Positions 45,553-58,874 are shown, counted from the stretch's first letter. The stretch is DNA of 60,000 nt from Antedon mediterranea (GCF_964355755.1 NC_092675.1:21406912-21466911), one strand, 5' to 3'. Program-made: numbers and translations. Notes: a model not told the origin generated them from the letters alone.

Positions 45553-48500
45553 TATATCATGTTATATCATGCTGTTATTAACAGAATATTCTTACAGTAC
45601 AAGAACCAGATACCGAAAAGGAACTCAGTTGCTCTGATATTCTGCATGAATATTCTACTGTCAAATTAGTTTGGTCGTGGAAAGTAGTGCACTTTTTGTT
45701 ATTACTATAATCAAGCCATGCTAACCTTTTTTAGATACATTTTGAATATTACGCTTCTCCACCTTGACCTAATAACAGAACTTAATTCGGAATACCTGAT
45801 AAAAATGAATGTCGCACACATTTCCCCTTTTTAATGTCTCCATTTTTCAGTTATCATGTGACTAAATCAACTGTATACATCGACGTATTTCCTGCCAAAA
45901 CACATAATGATCAGCAGCAGAGCATTAGGACATGAAGGAGTCTTTAACCTTTCAAGTCAAATCATGCCTATAATGAGAACATTTCCTCTCTTCATTTAAC
46001 ATAATTACTGAAGAAATCAGAAAGGAGAATCATAGATTGAAAAGCAACAGCCAACTGTTACCATAAATTGTCAACCATACAATATGCAGTTTACAGTAGG
46101 CACTAGCAATTTGCTTGATTAATACCATGTATCATACAAAATCGCTACATAATTTTCTATGATAAATACCGGCTGATAACCATGGTTATCTTTGATGTAT
46201 CTTAGAATTGATGTCCAAGATCTCAGCCGTTTAATAAAAATTGTCATTGAGAATCTTTGTTTTGGGAAATGCAGAAGTTCTTAATGTTGTGAGCATTGGC
46301 CTCATGAAATGTTGTTTAAAGTACAGTATTAGGAAATGTTCCATTTAAATAATACAATCAAAATATATTTGCAGACAAACTAGTTTTAATAGCTGCATAA
46401 ATCTATTGAATAAGGTTTATACATAAAGGATTTATATAACTACAGTAATAAATATGTTTTACCCCCATAGACGACACAGTATCCATAGAACACATTTTAT
46501 GGATACTACATAAAAGGTATATAATAGAACAAGTTTTACTTTTATAGATATCTATACAAAGGTAGCTATATAAAGTTTTAAAGTATGATACCTCCATATG
46601 TATCTTTATATCTATAAAACTCCATACAAATGCATACAAGCGATTTCAGAATGTTAAAGAAATATTTCAGAATGCTACAAAATTGACAAGAACAATACTA
46701 AAAATTCCCTCCTGGATTACTGATAGGAAGATGACTAGCAGCAGAGTATTTAAACCTCTTATAGACGTCCTATGAGGTTTGTCCAAATTGCAGATAGTTT
46801 ACGAAGTAATCTTAGACATTAGCGACAAATACATTCCAAAATTATTGCCAAGATGATAAAATGTTATATTGCACATATTTTCATCTGTATTATTTAGTGA
46901 TATTTCTGTTTCAAAATAGGCGTTGATTGCTAGAATTTGACATAAAACCGATTTGCATAGTCCACATGAGAAGGACATGAAATTTGATATAAATTAAGTT
47001 GTGTGCAATACAGCAATTGGAAAAACACAATTGGATAATAAAAGTTGGCATAACAGAAAGGAATTGTTTTTTATTATTGAATTGTTTGTTTTGTGAGAGA
47101 AAACAAAGTCTGAAGAAATTGTATTCCAAATACAATAAGTGTGTTTTAGATGTTTCTAAAGATTCCACAATTTTTAGACAAACAAGGATATATACAGAAT
47201 TGCAAATTATTTATTAATCTAAAACATAAAAACATTTGTTTCTTGAACGTTTGGCAACTTTAAAATGTAAACCATTGAAAACACAATTTTCTTAATACGA
47301 TTTGTCCTTAATATCATAAAAAAAGTGACACCATTTCCCCCACTAAGCCCCTTCTTGGCGCCACCAGAGAGATGCAACTCCCTGGCGCCACGTCCACTAT
47401 AGCAGGATTGTATTAACAACCAATCACATTATTGCTATGTATAAACCTTTCATGTTTATCATGTGTTATGTCTTGTATGCTTCATTGATTCTAAGTATTG
47501 CAATATCTGGCCCATGGAAATAATGCTAAGATTTCTAAAATGTTCTTTTTTTAAAAAAAATAACTTTATAAAGCTATACTTAATTAACAAATAGTAAAGC
47601 GGCACAATGAATGTAGACTTATTTATTCTCCATGCTATATATGCCGTATAATAAATTGTCTTTAAGATGCAATCGCTGATGCATGACATTAGATTTTGTG
47701 GCCCCTGGGAATGCCAGGTGGCAAATCTGGATATGTGTTGAGATAGTAGTTACAAATTCTGGGTGTGTGATACAATTTGCAATTTGATCGTTCAGCAAAT
47801 TTAACAATACTTCCAAAAGAAAGTAATTGTCAATAAAAGAATTGTATCTAATTATAAACAATTTTAACAAGTATTGCGTTGAGTAAATTAAAAATAATCT
47901 TTTATGGTGCTTGTGAGTATTTATATTTTTTATTTGAATAATGAGTAAATAAAGAACAAAACCAAAATAATTGATTTCAATTAACATAAATTTTAAAAGT
48001 AGAAAAATTATACAGATTAGCAATACAATCTTTTTTAATACTGTGTGCAATGTTCTATTTATTTATGTGTGCTGTGCATTCATTCATTTTCTTTATTTCG
48101 GATAGTAGCCTCATCCATACAAAAAAAAAGTTAACAAATTACACCAAGAAATTAATAATAGCATCTTCCACAAAAATAACCTAAAATATCAATTGTAATT
48201 CACCTTTTATATTGAAATAGAATATTGTGAAATTTAAACAAAACAAGATATTTAATTTATTTATGGTGAAGAATTTGATTGATCATGCACAGTTAGGAAC
48301 AAAAAAAACTTCAAATATATTCTTATTCTTTATAGTGCAACAATCAGAACCAACTTTCATGGTAAAGTTTTCAGACAAAACAAAAGCCAATAATCGCAAC
48401 TTAACTGAAAGTTTTATACCAAATGAGTTCAACGCTTGTTTTCATTAACACTCTACAAAAAGGCAAACATGTCAAGTACAAACTAAATACTGGGTAGAAA

Positions 48501-51500
48501 TTAACTCACACCAGACAATTCTTTAAGGCCGGACATCCTATGTTTCAACTAATGTTTTAACAGTATCCCAACGGTACTGCTAAAATGAATGGGAATGCAA
48601 AAATTGACTGAACATATTAATATTATATATATTTATATTCAAGGATATTCAGTGATTTTCTCAACATATAACCCTTTACACCACTCTCACAAAAATTACA
48701 GTACAAAATTGAATTTTAATTTATAAACCAATATATATATATGTATAAACCAATAAAGTTTTGACCCTGTGTGTCTTTTATTGCATACTATAAAATTGAA
48801 AAACATTTATGACAAGGTTAATATTTTAATACAGGAGATTTAAAGAGCTTGAAATAAATATGACTATTTAAATAGCCCATTTAAATGCATACAAATCGTG
48901 AAGGTAATTGTAGAATACGCTTGTAATAACCATATGAATGTTTATGACATTCTGTCTAATCCTATTACACGACAAACACAAATTGTAATATTAATATGGT
49001 AAATTTTATGATCAGTATTTAAAAAGAAAATTTATCAAGAAAGAATATATAGTTTATGGTCATGAGGAAAAAAACGAATACACAGATAATGAAACATATA
49101 AAAGGTGATCTGTATGTAGAGTTTAAATAGTAATGATGATATTGATAAAAGAGATATTGCTATTTTAATAAGAGAGAACGCAATCTGGTTTGGTTTAAGA
49201 TTGATACATTTGATTTCAATTTTTTTTCTAAAACTAATCAGCTTCTCTCAGATTTTCTCTTTATACTGCTTAATTAAGGTATTATCTATTTCAGAAATAT
49301 AGTATTTTCTTTGTTTTTTTCTATTCAAATTGGCACAACTCATGAAAGTAGAATAAGACCTACATTCGAAGCTAAGAGTATTTAAAAGTTTGGTTCTTAA
49401 ATACTATGATGGAATACAGGCATACAAGAAATGTACATAATTTGGCCATACGATCCACACTGTTGCTTATGGTCACTTAGTTAGTAGCCAAAATGGCCAT
49501 TCGTTGAATCGCAGAAGAAACAAAGATCAATAATATTTTTTTAAAGAAAAAACCTGTTGCTGGTTGAACATATAATGTACCCCTAATCATGAGAATGGAT
49601 TTTTTTAAGTTAAAATGTTTCTGATATGTTTTCTGACTATAAAACTCCATTTCTTTTTACGCATTTTCGATTGAAAGACATGTTTTGACAGACATTCAGA
49701 AAATAATTCATGAAAAATGGCTTTCAAGGTAGTTGAGTCCAATTTGTACAAAATTTTTTCCATATATTAAACATTTATCTGAGATATTATTGGACAGTTT
49801 ATGTCAAACTGCTATGAACATTTCACATTCTGTCATCATCAATCCAGAATTTGTTTAAAGGTGTTTTATGTTATTTTTTCAAAGGTTTTTTATTTTATCA
49901 AAATGTGTATAACATCATTTAAAATGGGCCATGTTATTTATCAGAATGAGGCCAATTGCTATAGAATGATATCCGTCATCCCACTGGAAAACATTTTTTG
50001 AACAAAATGGCATAATGTTAAGTGGTTTATGCAACAACAAAAATTGTTTTGAAAAGGGGATAATGCTAGATATCACCTATGGGACAGACAATGTATTATC
50101 ACATTTATGAATTCATAAAAAAAAAGACTCAATATTTAGTTTGATATTACCCTGTCTAGGTAGCAGGTGGGCTGAAGGGACCTAAAAACCATACCTGTGC
50201 AAATGGAATTTGGGTAACTGAAAGCAAATAGGTGACACTTAAATTAGATACACCAATATTGACCTTCTTCATGAGGATAGCACTACACATTCTCTGAAAC
50301 AATCTGTGCATACCCTACAATTTGAATAGGACAACCCAAACCAATTTAACCAAACCATGACAAACAAGGCACAAATAGACATTAATTTCTCTGAATGATT
50401 TTTGTATTGGAATTTACATTGCAGCATCTTTAATTATACGGTAAGAGTCCAGATAAGGTATTGTATGTGTAAATTTCATGGAGTACACTGAACTGACCTA
50501 CAGTAGGATGTAAACGCAGTACATAAATGAATGGATTTTACAAATATCAACCTACACAATTGAGTACAAATTATTAAATGAAATCGAGATTAAACATCTC
50601 AGAAAGAATACACTGAACTGAAACTTTAGATAATTTTATCGGATGACAGTCATAAATAGATAAATTTAAACTGGCATTACAGAGTTTGCCATCAGTTTTA
50701 TTTTGCTTTAAATTCTAACAAACATTGAATGACTTTAAAAGGCAAATTTATTTATTTATTTATAAGAACTAAACTTACACTACTGTAAACATATACATTT
50801 GGAATGCCTTGAGGATTTATAAGATGTATTTCGTATAACAGAATGCTTACCTCCATTAGGTATAAAATATCTCAAATGAGGCTTAAATTTACTACATTAG
50901 AAGATAGACCTGTGGGTTCAAACGTAATATCTTTAATTACACTTCGCTAAGCTAGATGTTTAAGGAAATTCACAGCAACCACACACTTTAATAGAGTTGA
51001 CATATTGACAGACCTGCAGGCCAATTTCCTCTATAATGTTCTTGAACACTTAGACCCTTTTAATTAATCAAAAAAAAAAAACATTAAAAGTCTTTTAAGA
51101 GGTTGAAAAGTTCAACATTTGTCGACCTCTTTCACATATCACAACGGATAAAATATGAGTCAATTTATAAAACTTAAGATTTAAACTGTATAATCGTTCA
51201 CAGTGGATCTGGCATATTCTCATATCTAACAGGCTGGTTGTAAATATAATACATAATGCCTTGACGTACTTAAACAAGTTGACAAATCAGAAATTGCAAA
51301 CTTCCATGTATACTGCAAATCACTAGAGAACTGTTAACTAACAACATAGTACTTTAATATTTTCTCAAATTCTGGGCCAAATAAATGTTAATTTCACCTT
51401 TCTATCGAAAAGGGCACCTTATTGGTCTTGATACGCAAATGTCTTTTTATATTATGATCAGAATGCATTTACAATTCTTAGAATCTTGTGCAGGTTGTAT

Positions 51501-51863
51501 TGTTTAGGAAAGTTACACCTATAACAATAACTTTTATAGAACACAGGAAAACTGGGCATAATTTGATAGTAGCCTGTACCCTTCTCCTCCCTAAAAAATA
51601 ATTAGGGCTACTGAGCAATTAAAACAGCAAAAATGGCTGAAAATTCACACACCTGCACTGATTGCTCTTTGATATTCTGTCTCAGGGTTGAACATCATTG
51701 TAGATAATGACAACATATATATCCCCTTGCAGAACTGTATGCTTTACAGTAGCTGGGAGGGGAAGAAAGTATTCCCTTCTTTGTTCACTCCTTGGTTTAA
51801 GGATACTCAAAGGAAAAAGGCCAAACAGTATTAACATCCTTTGACACTACCAAAACAAACTAC
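45553..51863. other. Intergenic DNA, no host gene recognised
   Basis: 6 kb of AT-rich sequence. One LINE tail at 48083 is listed separately. TGGCGCCA occurs twice, about 30 bp apart, near 47355-47390, and (TTTA)n is at about 50748-50761. The longest open frame (minus strand 47619-48050) is hydrophobic low-complexity sequence without a domain. Confidence 0.5.
48083..48180 (-). mobile_element. LINE/SINE 3' tail (candidate), minus strand
   Basis: The minus strand ends GGCTACTATCCGAAATAAAG then an (AATGA)n tail (plus strand CATTCATTCATTTTCTTTAT). Same layout as the other short LINE tails here, but with a different tail pentamer. Upstream border uncertain. Confidence 0.45.
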
Positions 51864-51870
51864 CTAATAG

Positions 51871-51895
51871 CAGGGAGTTATTTTACAACTCCCTG
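51871..51895. mobile_element. 25-bp perfect hairpin insertion with 7-bp target duplication
   Basis: CAGGGAGTT is followed by a 7-base loop and AACTCCCTG. The immediate flanks are CTAATAG (51864-51870) and CTAATAG (51896-51902), a perfect 7-bp direct repeat. It shares its terminus with the hairpin at 57670-57699, whose flanking repeat has a different sequence. Confidence 0.65.
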
Positions 51896-51902
51896 CTAAT
51901 AG

Positions 51903-53092
51903 TAACATTCTAAACTTTATTACTTCAACTTGACATGACATCCTGGAATTTGATAAGAAAATAACATACTACATGAAAATAAACATTCAAACAATGAATC
52001 ACTGATTGAATGTTTGATTGCAGTTTATAACCATAACAGTAGCAGCTGTAGAGATGGGTCACTAATACCATAGAGTAAAGAAACTGCACTGGAGCAATTG
52101 GTAAATGATAATAAAATACATGACTAGAATAAGTACTGTATGTCTTTCCTTAAAGGGAACATTTTTTCCACAGCATAAACTCATAGTTTGTATCCACAAC
52201 AGTAGCAGTAAAGATGGGTTGCTTATGTCAATACGTAAACTAAAACGAACTCAACTCAACATAAGCCCTCTATGCAACTGAATGCAATTGACCACAACTC
52301 AGTCTAGTAATGTGCAGATACACAAAATTAGTCGTCAACATAAGCGCAGTTGAGTAGTGTCGAGCTACTGTATGTTTAACATCGTTCTAATCCCAGAATT
52401 CAAAGAAACTCAACTGAAAACTTTAAATCGTATTGCATCTAAGGCAGTTGTAGCCAGTACACACATAAACAGTCCGAAGTCTTTCAATGAACTATGAATG
52501 GAGCGTCGTATTGTATCAGTTTGATGTCGACAGCTTGCATATCATATACTACAGCATTTTCAGATCTATTCAGTTGCTTGAAAGTCAACATGAGTGCTCA
52601 ACACATTTCCTTTCATCAGTCCCCAGATTGAAACAAGTCTTACCTTTTAAGATGGGTCTCTTTACAGTACCACAGTTCAAAGAAACTTTCATGGTTGAAA
52701 ATACTAAAATGTAAAATTATTAACTACAGTATTCCTTTCCTTGGATGGGAACGTTCTCTTTCCAGAATATACATACATAGCTATAAGCACCACTTTCACT
52801 TCCTTGCTGTGAAGTATGAATGCATGGGAAGATAATCAATGATTGACTACAAAAAACTGACATAACACCCACTGATGTCCTACAGGGCTGGGCTACAAGT
52901 AGTCATGCAATCAGCTCACTTGTTGCAATAGGTCAAGTCCAAGCAGTTTGATGTTTTCATCAGCCCAAGGCTCTTAGCAACCAATTTATAGCTTCATGTA
53001 CACCTTTACACATGACATAATAAATAAACGTACGCATTCTTATACAGAATCTCATCTTGTCACAAGAATTTACATTTGTAATTTTACAAATG
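51903..53092. other. Intergenic DNA, nothing recognised
   Basis: AT-rich, no exon or RNA gene seen. A 75-codon open frame at 52487-52714 has no recognisable features. Confidence 0.4.
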
Positions 53093-53096
53093 TTAA

Positions 53097-53415
53097 AGAC
53101 ACTATCCTTACAATTTTTGACATTTTGTAAAAATGCATATATATCCTTGTATTAAATGTACGTTCTATGGTTAATTAATATGATAAAAAGAGAGAAACAA
53201 TGCACAACCAAAGTTAGCTCGCGCCGAATGTCCTCTCGTGGACACTCGTACGGCTTAGCTAGACTTAGAAGTTGTCGGCATAGCTGGTAAACAGTGGTAA
53301 CGTATGAACATCAAATGCTAGCTATAGGCCTACCGGACATTGTCTAGTTGCTACATTACTTGTCTTTCTGTTTTTGGGAGAATCTGTTAAATACAAATTG
53401 AAGAGTTAAGAATAC
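53097..53415 (+). mobile_element. Partial copy of the TTAA-flanked 0.6-kb element
   Basis: TTAAAGACACTATCCTTACA at 53093 and the following 300 bp align in the same orientation with 58871-59215 (shared blocks AAATGTACGTT, GAGAAACAATGCAC, CCTCTCGTGGAC, AGCTGGTAAACA, TTGTCTTTCT). The right end found at 59499 is missing here, so this copy is truncated or has decayed. Confidence 0.65.
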
Positions 53416-55229
53416 GATGTTGAATTGTTATAATATTCCTATATAAAAAACCACTTATTTTAACTTCTGTAAAGTTGTTAAGTATGTACATAGTGTTCAA
53501 CAATTAAAAAACATCATAGCTTGGACATTTATTTGATAAATGCAATCCAGGTGCCATGTCCAAAAATAGACTTTGGGGATATCTAAAAAAATAAAAACAA
53601 ATTAAAGAAACAGTTGTTCATAACAGGTTCCAATAAAGTTTTCATAAGTTGCTCATATACACTAATACAGTGTTATCAGTTACTAATTATAAAAGGTCAA
53701 ATTAAATTAAATTTCAATCATAAGACATGACAGAGCTATATAAATCTTAACTGTATCCACTCCATGCTATATTGCAATATTAAAAACAGATCAACAAACA
53801 AATAACCATTCGGTAATTTAAATTTTAAATTTAAGTATAGAAAATATGGTTAGTTATCTGGAAAAAATGGTCAGCTATGAGCACTCACTGGTTTAACCCA
53901 GGGGGGGGGGGGGGGGGAAGTGTTGGAGGACCTCTAGAAGTGCTAAACCAGTGTTGCACCATAGTATGTAACAAATTAATTTCATGTGTTAATATCTCAG
54001 ATAGTTTGTTAATATTAATTATGAGATCGGCCAAGAAATTAACAGTTTTCAAGGACCATGCATCTATGCACATATATTATAAGGATGAGTAATCGCACAG
54101 ATATTTTAATTTTATTTAGTGAAACTATAAAATGTGGAATGTCTATCTATACATTGGCAATTTCTATTTTTATTTTGTAGCTTAAAGTGAAAATTCTGTC
54201 ATATTTCAATCACATTTTCAAATGTCAATATCAATTCTATTTCTTTGTAATATTCTGTGAACATTAATAGAAAATTACAGTATCCAGGATCAGCTCTGTT
54301 AAGCCGACGTTCTAATCAAATTTAAAGTATGGTCAATTTCTTTCTGTAGTAACTCCCTAATGACGCCTTCAAATAAAATGCAGTACCATTGTCTGATTCT
54401 ACTTCCTTCGCCAAATTACATTTGCCACATTCAATCATAAATCACTAAAACTGCAATTTTATATTTCTTTTTCTTAATTAATAACCAGACTAATTTATTA
54501 ATGAAATAGTGATATTTAATGTAGAAATGTTAAAGAAGGAGACAGGTGTACATTCTTGTATGTTCATATCATATTCGTACATTTTTATATGTAAATTATT
54601 TAATTATCAATTAATTATTTCAATACATATTTTATTATCAATAGAAGTTAGAACTTAGAATGAAAGAGTAATTTACTGAAGAATAACAACGAAGAAAAAA
54701 AATTATTACGGGATAGCAATGAAATTTTAATATGGAAGTCATTTACTGTAGAATAACATTAACAACAAATAAAAAGTGAAACATTTCAAAATACAACGGG
54801 ATAGCAATGGAATTTATGGAAGTCTAAAAAAAATACCAATCTGAATCATAATTTTCAAGATGATAAAATAGTTGATGATCTGATTGAGAATAAATATAAA
54901 GATTTATTGTTTTTCCAATGAATGAGTGCTTCAGAGCTACTGCGAAGAAAGCCATTTATTTGGAAAATACGGTACAGATATCTTTCAACACAGTAATTAA
55001 ATATCAATAGTGAAGTTGAACGGTCAATTTATGGATTTTAAAATTAATTTTGATGCATACTATTCAGGTCAGATAAGCAATCTTTGCTATCGGTCTATTT
55101 CAAAATTTAAAAACAAAAAAACCATGAAATGATAACAATTATATAGCAGCACATATTCACACAAAATGTGCTTAAGGCCCTCATCCATGGAATAGACGTT
55201 AACGTTTTTCAATCAATGCTTCTTCTCCC
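53416..55229. other. Intergenic DNA with a 17-G run
   Basis: Contains an uninterrupted run of 17 G at 53901-53917. Otherwise AT-rich with no exon recognised. Confidence 0.5.
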
Positions 55230-55414
55230 TAAAGCGTGGTTCCCACTAGCGACGCAACATAAGGACGTAACGCAACGCAAGTGAATTGACCAATCACAAG
55301 CGATGGCTTATTCGCTTGTGATTGCTAACTGTCTATAACTTCGCTTGTCATTGGTTAAAACGCTTGCGTTGCGTTTACGTCCTTGCGTTACGTTCTAGTG
55401 GGAACCAAGCTTTA
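55230..55414. mobile_element. Palindromic MITE, family B copy 2 (inverted relative to copy 1)
   Basis: TAAAGCGTGGTTCCCACTAG at the left and CTAGTGGGAACCAAGCTTTA at the right, bordered by CCC/GGG so that the palindrome extends to CCCTAAAGC...GCTTTAGGG. It matches 43862-44014 in reverse orientation but carries an extra segment of about 30 bp near the middle (TGCTAACTGTCTATAACTTC). Confidence 0.8.
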
Positions 55415-56310
55415 GGGTGCGCTCATATTATTGGCAGCCATACCCAGGTGTCTATGTCATAACCATGACAGGAACAGTGTGAACTACATGATAACAACTA
55501 GGAAAGTCCCCACTCATCTTGAAGAATTTAATTCATAAAAGCAAATTGGTGGTCTGGGAGTGCGAAATACCTGGATAAACCAACAATGGTCCTTTCTCCA
55601 CAAAGAGAATTTTATGTAGGGGTAAACTGTCCATGAATTTAGTGAGACATTTCTCCATACAATCGTAATGAATTGTCTTTGTATATACAGTACTAATAGT
55701 GTACACTGTAGTTAAGGCTTATACAGTATAGTCAAGACTTGTTCTAATACCATAACCATGGAGCAAGTCGGCCACAATCCTACCTGTATGCAGCAAACGT
55801 TACAGCCTTAACTCTTGACCATTGATGTGCTCTGCAGAAAAATAGTGCGAGTTCGATCCTGTTGGCATGAATTTTTTCACTACTCACCTGAACTAGTATC
55901 ATTTATTTATTCTGCATTATCGGTGAGCAGGAAACAATTTCTCGCTTTCTGTTACATTTATGTAACATTAATTAACAATAACATTTCCATCCAGATAAAA
56001 CAAATGCATTAACTTTCGTCTGACTATAGCACAGAATGTACTCTCAATACTTCAAAGGTTGAATGTACTATACGAATATATTTTCATGTAAACAATATTA
56101 TTATCTGTATTCTTTAACTCCCTTTTGACTATTACAAACAATTTATAAAGTACAAGCCACAAACATTGGCAATCTCACTTGTGCAATGATCCTTAGAATG
56201 TTCAGAATAATCAACATTCTACAAGTCATACTACCGTATCATAAACTATTGTATAATTTCTCCCATATACAGTACAAACAAATCTTATTAAGCAAATACC
56301 AAATTAATTG

Positions 56311-56679
56311 CAGCTCAGTGACTTAATTAAATTATTACTGCATGGGAAAGAAAGTATAAACACATTATTATCATTGATCACCAATGATGGTGATAGCATG
56401 GTCAAATTTACGCATACTGGCCGCTTTGCATTGACACCTGAGAATATTAAGATGATATTTATATTTTTTGAAGATTTGCATGACGAAATCAATATGTTGA
56501 TATTCTTTACCATGATTGATGATTTTTTGGGTTTCAATGTAATAGTTGACAGTTTAAAATATTTTTGGCCTAAATTGCTCCACATATGTAACAATGTAAA
56601 GTTTATGCAACTTGCTTGCAAGGTTTTGGAAAATGTGTGCAAAATCTTGAACTTGAATTTCTTTTGTGAAACCGTGTGA
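56311..56679 (+). other. Unassigned 122-codon open frame behind a splice-acceptor-like site
   Basis: AATTAATTGCAG at 56302-56313 could act as a splice acceptor. The open frame through it ends at a TGA at 56677-56679. The predicted peptide is helical and mixed hydrophobic/acidic (for example TPENIKMIFIFFEDLHDEIN). I recognise no domain and no neighbouring exon. Frames of 100-150 codons occur by chance elsewhere in this AT-rich window, so this may be noise or an exon of an unseen gene. Confidence 0.2.
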
Positions 56680-57662
56680 TTTTACCTTTTGAGACATGGC
56701 TGGGCCAATCTGGACTAAATAGTAAAATTGCATGCAAATACAATTCATATTTACCTTTTAAAATCCTTTTTTTTCTTCTTTCAAATATAGAATATACTCA
56801 TTCTGTTCTGCCTTATAACTGTAAGCACTATGCTTTCAGTTCTATGTGTATGTTTGTTTATAATGCCATTTAAATTAATGAATTGAAATGTAATTGAATT
56901 GACAGATGTTAACTTGAAACGGCAATTGTTCTGCTTCATACTGGATTTTATTACCACCATAATACCATAATTTGTATTCCAAACAAGACACTCGACAAAC
57001 TCTATCATTCATTCAAAACAAGTATATAGTACTAAACTATATATCTTGAGGGCTAGCTATACATCCTATATTCTTGGTGTGTACTTCCATGATTTATTAA
57101 AACAAGGGTAAAAGCTTTTTAAAACAACTCATCTTGTTAAAACCATTTTACTATAAAAATAAGTGGTTTTTTTTGCTTCCTTACCATAGATTTCAATTTC
57201 CATACTCTAATAGTATTATGCCGTACATCTTCAGGCGCATGTCAATAATCTTCTGTAAGAGAAAAACCATATTGATTTATGTAAGGTATCACATGACATA
57301 GGCCTAGTGATAAAGTATTGCATTTTTTTACTACAGTGTTTGAGACCTCAATATCTTGAATTCAATTAAGACATCCTGTATTTAGTGAACTGCACTGAAG
57401 CAGAAAATGAATGGATGTACGAAGGATTTCGAGAAAGGTGGTTTGGGATAAAAAGATGATGGATAAATGATTTTATAGACAGATGAATAATGATTCCTTC
57501 AATTTACAAACACATTTACAACACACCCGAGTGTATCCTATAATACCTCATTGGTTAATTTCTTTTCACATGCTGTTCAGTAGTGGTAAATCTAATTCAG
57601 TTTTTGAAGCAGCGCTATAATGTCGTAACATTTTTCTGTTCTATTGGTAAACCTACTACTGC
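56680..57662. other. Intergenic DNA, nothing recognised
   Basis: AT-rich sequence without a supported gene. One TAGGCCTA octamer lies at about 57299. Confidence 0.4.
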
Positions 57663-57669
57663 ATCTAAC

Positions 57670-57699
57670 CAGGGAGTTGTTACTAATAACAACTCCCTG
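57670..57699. mobile_element. 30-bp perfect hairpin insertion with 7-bp target duplication
   Basis: CAGGGAGTTGTTA, loop CTAA, TAACAACTCCCTG. The flanks are ATCTAAC (57663-57669) and ATCTAAC (57700-57706), a perfect 7-bp direct repeat. It shares the CAGGGAGTT terminus with 51871-51895. Confidence 0.7.
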
Positions 57700-57706
57700 A
57701 TCTAAC

Positions 57707-58870
57707 AATAACATGACCATGTATAGAAAACCGGTGTTGGTAGTCTATGCTACATTGTGAGGCCTGTGGTTAGTGGTATAGACCATTATTGCAGAGGGGT
57801 TGAATGAACTTCCAACTTTTCATATCTTAACTTTCACGTAGGAGAGCATGGTTTAATTTTTTGTTTATCCAGATAAGCTAGGCACAAAATTGATTAGATT
57901 TAGTTATAAAATAGGCAAAATCTTTAAAAACAACAATAACATTTCATGAAATTGAGTTATTGATCATTAAAATAGATAAAAACCATCAAACACCCTAATA
58001 AAAAAAAGTACGCTTTTATTATTCCAATAAAATAGTTTCAAACAAAAATGTAAAAAAAAATAATTAAATTAGAAATATTACGTATGCAAAACAGGTACCA
58101 TGCAAGCAGATATCACACAAATATTACATTTTCTGTGGATTTTGTTTATCATTTTAGTAATAACTAAACTAATGTTAGATTAATCCCATTAAAAATAATT
58201 ACATCTTACAAAATTTCATCAATATAATAATAAACCGCAGTCATTTAAAAAAGTTACTCTATATATTTTGAATCAGATCTATAATATAAGCTTTTACTCT
58301 TTAATTATGATATTGGATTTAAAATGATATTCCAAACTAACTATAAAATATTGATTTTGTAGAAATACTGTATAATACACAAAATATTACCAGTGAAAAA
58401 ATATGGAAAATTCTAAAATTAACATAAGGCATTTCGTTAAAAACGTTTTCAGATTACATCAAAACAAGATGGTACTGAAAAAAATAATCACCATAAACAG
58501 CTTCTAAATTTTGTAAGTTGAATTAATTCATATTTTTCTACAAAGCATATAAAAATACACACAGATGCATGTGTATTAAAATTAAATCATGTGAAATTGC
58601 TATGTGTATTCAAACTAGACAATTAGTTAGACCTACTGACTGCTTTGGACTTAATTTGGGTAGATTTGGAGTGAAATTTCTCTGAATGTCACCCAACACA
58701 AACTGTGCAAAACTACCTTTTAAGGGCCTGTTCAGTATTAAAGTGCTTATCTCCATAAGTTTGAATGGTAAATCGGAAAAGGATGTACTACAAAACGAAA
58801 AAAAAAGCTGAAGGTACCCTATGATACAAAAATCACAAATCAACGATTTTGGCATAAATATAAAAGCAAA
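57707..58870. other. Intergenic DNA, nothing recognised
   Basis: AT-rich, no protein-like ORF, no RNA gene seen. Confidence 0.4.
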
Positions 58871-58874
58871 TTAA

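Noticed and set aside
47355-47390. Paired TGGCGCCA palindromes as a transposon end
   Set aside because: Two 8-mers about 30 bp apart without extended complementarity or target duplication.
47619-48050. 143-codon minus-strand open frame
   Set aside because: Leu/Ile/Tyr-rich translation of AT-rich DNA without a domain, start context or neighbouring exons; it overlaps nothing recognisable.
53901-53917. 17-G run as a G-quadruplex regulatory element
   Set aside because: A homopolymer without a gene nearby; may also be a sequencing or assembly length artefact.
56304-56642. 112-codon minus-strand open frame
   Set aside because: It lies opposite the 56311-56679 frame; at most one of the two can be coding and this one has no plausible splice or start context.
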